From Lachnospiraceae bacterium (lineage in GTDB: Bacteria; Bacillota; Clostridia; Lachnospirales; Lachnospiraceae): DNA of 5,901 bases. Both the position numbers and the translations under genes were made by a program. The first letter of the stretch is position 1, and every line of letters starts with the position of its first letter. This document shows positions 1 through 5,451 of the stretch, piece after piece. The stretch lies in contig CAAGQC010000091.1 of the NCBI GenBank assembly GCA_900771995.1, positions 1-5,901 on the forward strand. The letters run 5' to 3'. The notes under the pieces are model-generated. The model was not told the origin of the DNA. It worked only from the letters and a program-made list of their open reading frames with translations, and did no database searches.

Positions 1-65
1 ACGGGAATCGGACCCGTGACCTCCGCACTACCAATGCGACGCTCTACCGACTGAGCCACAGCAGC
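1..65 (-). tRNA. tRNA-Thr (anticodon GGT), 3' end cut by window edge
   Basis: Read on the minus strand, the sequence folds as a tRNA starting at 65: acceptor 5' strand GCTGCTG (65-59), TG, D-stem GCTC/GAGC around a loop with the G18-G19 pair, and anticodon stem TCGCA/TGCGG with loop TTGGTAG. The anticodon is GGT (positions 32-30), followed by variable loop AGGTC and T-stem ACGGG/CCCGT ending at position 1. The last 7 acceptor bases, discriminator and any CCA lie outside the window. GGU reads the threonine codons ACC and ACU; G1, C2, G35 and U36 fit known threonyl-tRNA synthetase identity elements. The T-loop reads TCCGATT, so the usual U55 is C. It has its own promoter upstream and lies beyond the 3' end of the efflux operon. 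Identity is firm; completeness cannot be judged. Confidence 0.95.
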
Positions 66-70
66 ATCAC

Positions 71-90
71 GTGACTGCTATTGCAATCAC
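71..90 (-). other. Hairpin in the 5' leader of the tRNA-Thr transcript
   Basis: On the minus strand GTGATTGC (90-83) pairs with GCAGTCAC (78-71) around a 4-base AATA loop, giving an 8-bp stem with one U-G wobble. The wobble becomes a C/A mismatch on the plus strand, so the fold fits minus-strand RNA better. It lies between the expected transcription start near 92 and the mature tRNA end at 65, so nearly the whole leader would be this stem plus five bases. No U-tract follows, so it is not a terminator. A role in pre-tRNA stability or processing is inference; chance pairing is possible. Confidence 0.5.
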
Positions 91-98
91 CGTGTTAC

Positions 99-127
99 AT
101 TCTATCAAAGGTATCTCACTTTGTCAA
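99..127 (-). promoter_or_regulatory. Sigma-A-type promoter of the tRNA-Thr gene
   Basis: The minus strand carries TTGACA (127-122), a 17-base spacer (121-105) and TAGAAT (104-99), a near-consensus vegetative promoter. Transcription should begin near position 92, about 27 bases before the mature tRNA end. The -35 box lies only 15 bases past the stop codon of the upstream TetR-type gene. A strong constitutive promoter of this kind is typical for tRNA genes and lets the tRNA be expressed independently of the efflux operon. Confidence 0.88.
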
Positions 128-142
128 TAGAATTATTTTAAA

Positions 143-778
143 TTATATATTTTTTTTGCACAATTCATTCATTATGCTTTTGGTGACCAGTCTGCGCATC
201 TCTTCCGGGGTCATATCGTCGCCGATATGGTGGCACTGGTACATCAGATAGGAGATCATCCGTGCTAACAGGGCGTTGGTGATATAGGACAGCGGAAGGT
301 CCTCCCGCAGCTGCCCTCTTTCCCGTGCGCTGTCTATGATCTGGCGGACCAGCAGATCCACCGGCCCGTTTTCCTTCTGTTCCTCTATCCGCTGCCGCAG
401 AAGATTTCCCTCCTTGGAGTGGTCCGTCAGCAGATGAAGGAACGCCATGATGGCATCCACACACTGGGAATGTTCTTCCACCAGCAAAAGCATTCTATGG
501 ATCTGTGTCTCCAGATCCGGACAGGTCTGAATCTGCCGGGAAGCCTGTTCCGTTACCGTCCGGATCTCGTACAGCAGGGCGCAGACGATGATCTCTTCTT
601 TGGAATCAAAATATTCATAAGCCGTTCCCTTACCGATGCCCGCCAGTCCGGTGATCATGGACACGCTCATTTCCGAGATGTCCTTATCCTCCCGCAAAAG
701 TGCGCTGACTGCCCGGTACATGGCGGTCACCTTGGGAGGCACCTGGTTTAGTGCCTCCCTTCCGGTTATTTTACTCAT
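143..778 (-). CDS. TetR/AcrR-family transcriptional regulator, probable repressor of its own efflux operon
   Basis: A 211-residue protein, the normal length for a TetR-family repressor. The N-terminal DNA-binding domain covers about residues 14-65: helix 1 around AMYRAVSALLRE, helix 2 at 37-48 (MSVSMITGLAGI) and the recognition region at 49-63 (GKGTAYEYFDSKEEI), with the GxxxYxYFxSKEE signature. Residues 70-205 are helical, as in the ligand-binding and dimerisation domain, which is poorly conserved between members and does not reveal the ligand. The gene is last in the operon and its ATG overlaps the permease stop codon (ATGA). GGAGG lies 10 bases upstream of the ATG, inside the permease gene. 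The likely target is the palindrome over the operon promoter at 5292-5307; this is inferred from position and symmetry. No hairpin terminator follows the stop codon. Family assignment is firm, target probable, ligand unknown. Confidence 0.93.
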   Translation of the reverse strand: MSKITGREALNQVPPKVTAMYRAVSALLREDKDISEMSVSMITGLAGIGKGTAYEYFDSKEEIIVCALLYEIRTVTEQASRQIQTCPDLETQIHRMLLLVEEHSQCVDAIMAFLHLLTDHSKEGNLLRQRIEEQKENGPVDLLVRQIIDSARERGQLREDLPLSYITNALLARMISYLMYQCHHIGDDMTPEEMRRLVTKSIMNELCKKNI

Positions 779-3700
779 TTTGCCGCATCCTCCGTCTTTA
801 CAGATTTTGCCAGCTTCTTCACCGCTTTTCTCTCCTGTCTGCTCCGCTTATCGAAGATCAGATAGAAGGTGGGGATCAGGATCAGGGTCAGGATCGTGGA
901 GGCCGTCAGACCACCGATGATAACCAAAGCCATTCCCTGCATCATGACACCGTTATCTCCCAGTCCCAGACCCATGGGGATCATGGACAGGATCGTGGTC
1001 AGTGTGGTCATCAGAATGGGACGCAGACGGGTACTTCCGGAAGCCACCAGCGCATCCTCTGTGGACATTCCCTCCTCACGCAGCATATTGGCGGAATCTA
1101 TAAACAGAATACCGTTATTTACCACGATACCCACCAACATCAGAAATCCCATCAGGGATACCATGCTGATCGTACTTCTCGTAATGAACAGCAACAGGAA
1201 AGATCCGATCAGTGCAAAAGGAATACACATCATGACCATAAAGGAGAATCTGGGGGATTCAAACTGCATTGCCATTACCAGGAATACCAGAAATACCGCT
1301 ACCAGAATCGCCTGCAGCAGCGCCTGGAACTCATCGTTCATCATTCCCGTCATCATGCTGTCTGCCGGGGTTACGGAATCCGGGAATACCGTGTGGTCTA
1401 CCAGATCGTTGATGGCATTCTGGGCATCAAATATCTTCTCGGAGGTCATGGTGGAAGTCACGCTGACCTGATACAGGCCATCCTGCTTCATGATGGTCTC
1501 CTGGCTTTCCGCATAATTGATCTCGGCAATATCTCTTAACGGAACGGTTGTTCCAAAGGAGGTATCCAGTCCCAGATCCATCAAAAGGGTCAGATCATCA
1601 TAGCTTCCTTCCGGATATTCCAGCCATACCGCATACTCCGAACCATCATTGGTGATGGTTAACGGATTCATACCACTTAATACATTATGGATGGTCATAC
1701 CGACCTGAATGGGGGTCAGTCCGTACTGCATTGCTTTCAGCGGATCTACCACTACCTTGGCCAGCGTCGTGGAATTTGCCAGAGAGCTCTCTGTCTTTAC
1801 AACACCGTCGATCTTTTCGATCTCTGCCTGCAGATCTTCTGCAGCCTGGGCCAGTTCTGCCCTGTCATTGCCCTGCAGGTCGATCTCATAGCTGCTGGTG
1901 CTCATCATGGAGCTCATACTGCTGCCGGAAGATGCTACCGTAACATCCATATCCGTCATGCCGGCTGCGATCTCATTCCATTTATCCACCACCTGTGCCG
2001 TGGTCAGGGTTCTCTTCTTGATCAGATCTGCGGTCAGGGTCGCACTGGAACCGCTGATGGATACGGAATAGGATTCCACATCCGGCTCCTCTTCGGCGAT
2101 CTGTTCCCACAGTTTCAGAGCTTCATTTTCTTTTTCCAGTGTGGTACCGGAACGGAAATTCACCGTAACTGCCACCACACCTTCATCCGCCGCCGGGATC
2201 AGTTCCATGTCCAGGGTTCCCGCCAGCAGAACCGTACCTACCATCAGTGCTACTGCCACGCCAACGACGGTTTTTCTGCGCTTCATCAGTTTCCGCAGGG
2301 TCTTCTGATACCATGCGGTAAATTTCTTCAACAGCTTGTCGATGGGCAGATTCTCTTTTTCCTTCGGCTTGAATACCGTGTAGAACAGCGGTACCAGCAT
2401 CATAGCTGCGATCAGGGATGCCAGCATGGCAAATACAATGGTGAATCCCAACTGCTCAAACATCTGTCCGGACAATCCGTCCATGGTAGCCAGAGGCAGA
2501 TATACTACGATGGTGGTAATGGTAGAAGCGATAATGGAAGCCGTCACTTCCTTCGTTCCCTCCAATGCTGCCTGTTTCAGATCCGGTGTACTCTTCTGTC
2601 TTCTAAAGCAGCTCTCGATCACGACGATGGAAGAGTCTACCATCATACCGATGGCGATGACCAGAGATCCCAGGGTTACGATGTTCATGGAGAATCCCAT
2701 CATGCTCATAAGGATCAGAGTCAGGAACAGGGAGATCGGCATGGAGGCTCCGACGATCAGGCTGGCCTTGAAATCACCAAAGAACAGGAACAGCACCGCC
2801 ATGGTCAATACAACGCCCAGTAACAGTGTCTCGGCCACACTGGTCAGGGAACTGATAATGGAGGAGCTTGCATCATAGGTGACCTCAAATTCGATGGCCG
2901 GGTTCTCCGCCTGGATCTGCTGTAATTTTTCCTTTACATCCCGACAGGCATTTACCGTACCGGCACTGCTCTTATTTTTAATACCGATGCTGACATTATC
3001 CTGTCCGTTGTAACGGCTGATACTGGTGGCATCCTTGGACACCGTGGTGACATTCGCAATATCCTGTAAAGTAATGACCTGCCCCTTGGTGGTCATCAGA
3101 GGGACTTCCCGCAGCTTCTGCACAGTATTGTACTCCATGGAAGTCGCCACGCTGATATCCTGACTGCCCTGGGTCACGCTGCCCGCAGGATAGGTAAAAT
3201 CTACGGTTCCCAGCATCTGTGCCACGCTGGACATGGTCAGGCCATACTGCTTCATTAAGGTCTCATTGAGTTCTACTTTAATATAATCCTCGGAACCACC
3301 GGTTACAGATACCTGTGCCACACTGGCCAGCGCTTCCAGTTCCGGAACTACGGATTCGTTGACTACTTTTAACAGATCCACATCGCCGACTTCCACCGCA
3401 GAGATGGTCATGACGTCCATACTGTTCATGTTCATCTCAATGATGGTCGGCTGGTCCACGTCATCCGGCAGGCTTAATTTTGCCGTCTCCATGGCGGCCC
3501 GCAGATCATTGTGGCATTCGTCAATATCTACACCATATTCATAGGTGAAAAGCACCATACAATAATTTTCAAAGGAATAAGAATTCACGGAATCCACACC
3601 GCTTAAGGTGGAACCGGAATCTTCGATCACGGATGCCACCAGTTCATCCACACTCTCCGGGTCTGCGCCGGGATACGTAGCCATGACGATGAGCATGGGC

Positions 3701-3825
3701 ATCTCAATGTCGGGAGTCAGTTCCATCTTGAATCCGAAAATGGAGCTGATGCCGAATACTGCCAGTGCCAGAATCACCAGGAAACAGGACACCGGTCTTT
3801 TCAGAGCAAGCTTTGTCAAATTCAT
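775..3825 (-). CDS. RND-superfamily efflux permease (AcrB/SwrC-like, ACR_tran family)
   Basis: A 1016-residue inner-membrane pump, close to the usual RND length (AcrB about 1050). Topology is the RND duplication: TM1 at about 10-30, a large outward loop at 31-328, TM2-TM6 at about 330-485, TM7 at 517-537, a second outward loop at 540-834, and TM8-TM12 at about 835-990, then a basic tail. Family marks include the N-terminal LALKRPV and the ELTPDIEMP segment after TM1. In TM4, AIGMMVDSSIVVIE holds the proton-relay aspartate D397 (AcrB D407). The neighbouring AcrB D408 is S398, and the TM10 lysine (AcrB K940) is N903 in VVNNGILFID. From memory, other Gram-positive members such as SwrC also lack this lysine. 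Residues 632-645 are a Ser/Met-rich linker. AAGGGAGG precedes the ATG by 7 bases and overlaps the adaptor stop codon. The gene looks intact. It would export compounds by proton antiport; drugs, lipids, peptides or metals all remain possible. Confidence 0.96.
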   Translation of the reverse strand: MNLTKLALKRPVSCFLVILALAVFGISSIFGFKMELTPDIEMPMLIVMATYPGADPESVDELVASVIEDSGSTLSGVDSVNSYSFENYCMVLFTYEYGVDIDECHNDLRAAMETAKLSLPDDVDQPTIIEMNMNSMDVMTISAVEVGDVDLLKVVNESVVPELEALASVAQVSVTGGSEDYIKVELNETLMKQYGLTMSSVAQMLGTVDFTYPAGSVTQGSQDISVATSMEYNTVQKLREVPLMTTKGQVITLQDIANVTTVSKDATSISRYNGQDNVSIGIKNKSSAGTVNACRDVKEKLQQIQAENPAIEFEVTYDASSSIISSLTSVAETLLLGVVLTMAVLFLFFGDFKASLIVGASMPISLFLTLILMSMMGFSMNIVTLGSLVIAIGMMVDSSIVVIESCFRRQKSTPDLKQAALEGTKEVTASIIASTITTIVVYLPLATMDGLSGQMFEQLGFTIVFAMLASLIAAMMLVPLFYTVFKPKEKENLPIDKLLKKFTAWYQKTLRKLMKRRKTVVGVAVALMVGTVLLAGTLDMELIPAADEGVVAVTVNFRSGTTLEKENEALKLWEQIAEEEPDVESYSVSISGSSATLTADLIKKRTLTTAQVVDKWNEIAAGMTDMDVTVASSGSSMSSMMSTSSYEIDLQGNDRAELAQAAEDLQAEIEKIDGVVKTESSLANSTTLAKVVVDPLKAMQYGLTPIQVGMTIHNVLSGMNPLTITNDGSEYAVWLEYPEGSYDDLTLLMDLGLDTSFGTTVPLRDIAEINYAESQETIMKQDGLYQVSVTSTMTSEKIFDAQNAINDLVDHTVFPDSVTPADSMMTGMMNDEFQALLQAILVAVFLVFLVMAMQFESPRFSFMVMMCIPFALIGSFLLLFITRSTISMVSLMGFLMLVGIVVNNGILFIDSANMLREEGMSTEDALVASGSTRLRPILMTTLTTILSMIPMGLGLGDNGVMMQGMALVIIGGLTASTILTLILIPTFYLIFDKRSRQERKAVKKLAKSVKTEDAAK
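789..793 (-). promoter_or_regulatory. Ribosome binding site of the TetR-type gene, inside the permease gene
   Basis: GGAGG on the minus strand ends 10 bases before the regulator ATG at 778. It lies within the last codons of the permease gene, and the ATG shares bases with that gene's TGA stop (ATGA, 778-775). This supports coupled translation, so the repressor would be made in proportion to the pump. The slightly long spacing suggests modest independent initiation. Confidence 0.75.
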
Positions 3826-3832
3826 TCTGCTG

Positions 3833-3840
3833 CCTCCCTT
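3833..3840 (-). promoter_or_regulatory. Strong ribosome binding site of the permease gene
   Basis: AAGGGAGG on the minus strand lies 7 bases before the permease ATG at 3825. Its first two bases are also the last two of the adaptor TAA stop (3841-3839). Ribosomes finishing the adaptor gene release on top of this site, so adaptor and pump are probably made together. It also fixes the permease start. Confidence 0.88.
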
Positions 3841-5248
3841 ACTCTTCTGCCTTCACCGGTGCGGTGACTTCCACACCGTCCATCAGCTTGGGAGACCAGC
3901 TGGTGATGACGGTATCTCCGGGCTGTACCCCTTCCATGACAGCTATCTGCGTATCATCAAACAGATCCGTAGTCACATAAGTCTTAACAGCCTTACCATC
4001 CACGCTTAAATATACATAAGAACCGGTATTGTCATAATATACGGCATCATAAGGGATCAGTACCGCACTGTCAGTGGTATGATAGGTGTCGGTGGTCAGT
4101 TTCACAGAGACACCACTGGGCAATGCACTGCCATCGGCGTTTACCGCTGCCTTGATCTGGAACAGACCGGTCTGCTGGTTCACCGCTACGCCGATCTCGG
4201 TAATATTACCGGTATAACTGGTGGTTCCCCGCTCTACGGATACTTCCTGTCCTATGGTCAGCGTATTTTTCACTGCCTCACTGACCTGGAAGGTCACCGT
4301 CATCATATTTTCATTGGCAATGGTATAGGCAGGACTGCTGCTTCCCGCGACCCCATTGACCTCCACCCCTTTGCTCTGGATGGTACCGGAAATGGGGGCT
4401 GTGACCGTATAGTAAGACAATGCCAGTTCGGCACTTTCCACAGCTACATTTGCCAGCTGTTCCCCGGTGGTCAGCTGTTTCTTCGTATCCTCCAGCGCCT
4501 GTCCCTGAGACAGTGCCTGGGAACGGTCTACGATGCCCATGCTCTCCTTGGCTGCACGATATGCGGAGTCTGCCTGCTGCAGGGACGGAGTAAGGGATTT
4601 CTTCGTTGCCTCCAGAGATTCCTTGGTCTTCTGCACTTCCTCCAGCTGGGCCTGCAATGTCGCTACTCCTGCCGCATTTCCGCTGCTGACGCTGGCGGCC
4701 TGGATGGCTGCCTGAAGCTTCTTAATGGTATCTTCGCATTTATCAATGTTGTCATCCACTTCATTATAATTGTTCAACACATTATAATAAGCGATCTCCG
4801 CCTGATCATACCCGGACTGTGCCTGTACTCTGCTGCTGTCCATCTGGATATTGGAAGATTCCTGCTGGGTGGTCAGGGCGCTGTCTGCCTGCTGCTTTAC
4901 GCTGGTGGCGTTCAGCTGTGCCTGTTCCAACTGCAATTTTGCTGCGGAATCATCGATTTTGAACAGGATATCCCCGGCAGTTACCTGATCTCCCACCTCA
5001 AAATAAGTGTCCGTCACTGTCCCAGAAGCAAAAGGAATGACATAGACCAGTTCCTCGGGAGAAACGGTTCCCACGAAGCTGTTCTGTAAGGTCAGCTTTC
5101 CGGTCTGGGCCTGCTCCATATCTACGACTACTGCTGAGGTCTCTGCCGTCGTCTGTACCGCATTGTTGCCACAGCCCCCGAGCAGCAGACTGCCTCCAAG
5201 CAGCAATGCCATTCCGGCACTGCAATTTCTTTTCCATGTATTATGCAT
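3839..5248 (-). CDS. RND efflux adaptor (membrane fusion protein, HlyD/AcrA-like), predicted lipoprotein
   Basis: A 469-residue adaptor that would sit outside the membrane and link to the permease encoded 13 bp downstream. The start chosen at 5248 (MHNTWKRN...) follows AAAGGCGAG at a 6-base spacing. It gives a classic lipoprotein signal: basic N-terminus, hydrophobic core at 11-23, and lipobox L23-G-G-C26. A longer frame with an ATG at 5314 would begin at the predicted transcription start and operator, so I rejected it. Order of parts: lipoyl-like half-motif at about 66-100 (ASGTVTD...VGDQVTAGDILFKID), a long alpha hairpin at about 101-277 turning near 187-194, the second lipoyl half at 278-310 (TVTAPISGTIQSKGVEVNG), a beta-barrel at about 312-390, and a membrane-proximal domain at 395-465. 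In a cell with one membrane there is no TolC for the hairpin to dock with. Function as adaptor is firm from family and context; substrate unknown. Confidence 0.94.
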   Translation of the reverse strand: MHNTWKRNCSAGMALLLGGSLLLGGCGNNAVQTTAETSAVVVDMEQAQTGKLTLQNSFVGTVSPEELVYVIPFASGTVTDTYFEVGDQVTAGDILFKIDDSAAKLQLEQAQLNATSVKQQADSALTTQQESSNIQMDSSRVQAQSGYDQAEIAYYNVLNNYNEVDDNIDKCEDTIKKLQAAIQAASVSSGNAAGVATLQAQLEEVQKTKESLEATKKSLTPSLQQADSAYRAAKESMGIVDRSQALSQGQALEDTKKQLTTGEQLANVAVESAELALSYYTVTAPISGTIQSKGVEVNGVAGSSSPAYTIANENMMTVTFQVSEAVKNTLTIGQEVSVERGTTSYTGNITEIGVAVNQQTGLFQIKAAVNADGSALPSGVSVKLTTDTYHTTDSAVLIPYDAVYYDNTGSYVYLSVDGKAVKTYVTTDLFDDTQIAVMEGVQPGDTVITSWSPKLMDGVEVTAPVKAEE

Positions 5249-5254
5249 GATTTT

Positions 5255-5263
5255 CTCGCCTTT
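5255..5263 (-). promoter_or_regulatory. Ribosome binding site that sets the adaptor start
   Basis: AAAGGCGAG on the minus strand stands 6 bases before the ATG at 5248. It is one mismatch from an AGGAG core and is the only convincing site near the 5' end of this gene. The upstream ATG at 5314 has no such site in front of it. This decides the start that produces a lipoprotein signal peptide. Confidence 0.75.
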
Positions 5264-5291
5264 CTGAATATGTACTGAATACGCTTCTGAG

Positions 5292-5307
5292 CCGACCGGC
5301 TGGTCGG
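5292..5307 (-). promoter_or_regulatory. Probable TetR-type operator at the efflux operon promoter
   Basis: A perfect inverted repeat, CCGACC-AGCC-GGTCGG on the minus strand, with 6-bp arms and a 4-base centre; the symmetry extends to TGA...TCA if one extra C is allowed on one side. It lies directly downstream of the -10 box, covering roughly +5 to +20, where a bound dimer would block RNA polymerase. Palindromes of this size and GACC/GGTC character are common TetR-family operators, and the only regulator in the window is the TetR-type gene of this operon. In RNA the same bases could form a hairpin near the 5' end of the mRNA. The regulator-operator pairing is inference. Confidence 0.8.
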
Positions 5308-5318
5308 TCAGCATTTGC

Positions 5319-5348
5319 AGTATACTCCTATGACAGGATTTAAGTCAA
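5319..5348 (-). promoter_or_regulatory. Promoter of the adaptor-permease-TetR operon
   Basis: On the minus strand TTGACT (5348-5343) and TATACT (5324-5319) are separated by 18 bases, each one change from the vegetative consensus. Transcription should start near 5312, leaving a leader of about 64 bases before the adaptor ATG at 5248. It lies about 25 bases past the end of the T-rich tail of the sigH terminator, so the operon is insulated from upstream transcription. The strong core together with the overlapping palindrome fits a promoter normally held down by a repressor. Confidence 0.85.
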
Positions 5349-5372
5349 TATTCCAACCCTGTAGATTCTATT

Positions 5373-5423
5373 AAAAAAATATAAAAAAGACACCTTCCTG
5401 AAAAATTTTTTCAAGAAAGTGTC
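5373..5423 (-). terminator. Intrinsic terminator downstream of sigH
   Basis: On the minus strand GACAC...GTGTC arms (5423-5389) form a long stem of up to 17 bp, with an A/T-rich inner half, followed at once by TTTTTT (5388-5383) and a second run of seven T (5379-5373). Two positions that are C/A mismatches on the plus strand become wobble pairs in minus-strand RNA, so the fold and the U-tract both point to minus-strand use. It starts 28 bases after the sigH stop codon and ends before the efflux promoter. An A-run also precedes a T-rich loop on the other strand, but no gene there needs it. Confidence 0.92.
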
Positions 5424-5451
5424 CTTTCCTCTGATTCCCCGGATTTCCGGA

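Noticed and set aside
67..74. TCACGTGA 8-bp palindrome before the tRNA
   Set aside because: Too short to call an operator, and part of it is explained by the leader hairpin; it lies downstream of the likely start with no regulator to match.
150..157. Run of eight T (A8 in the regulator's coding strand) as a possible phase-variation tract
   Set aside because: It lies in the last codons of the regulator, so slippage would alter only the last few residues and the stop position.
751..1539. 262-codon open frame on the plus strand
   Set aside because: Antisense to the permease 3' end; His/Gln/Ser-rich low-information translation with no recognisable family. Treated as a shadow.
1687..2823. 378-codon open frame on the plus strand
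   Set aside because: Lies wholly antisense to the permease gene, is full of His, Gln, Cys and Tyr with no domain or hydrophobic pattern, and arises from the codon bias of the real gene.
4079..5089. 336-codon open frame on the plus strand
   Set aside because: Antisense to the adaptor gene, whose own frame has a signal peptide, lipoyl halves and hairpin; the plus-strand product has no coherent domain.
5361..5372. TAGAAT on the minus strand (5371-5366) as an extra -10 box
   Set aside because: No matching -35 at a suitable distance; the upstream bases are the terminator U-tract.
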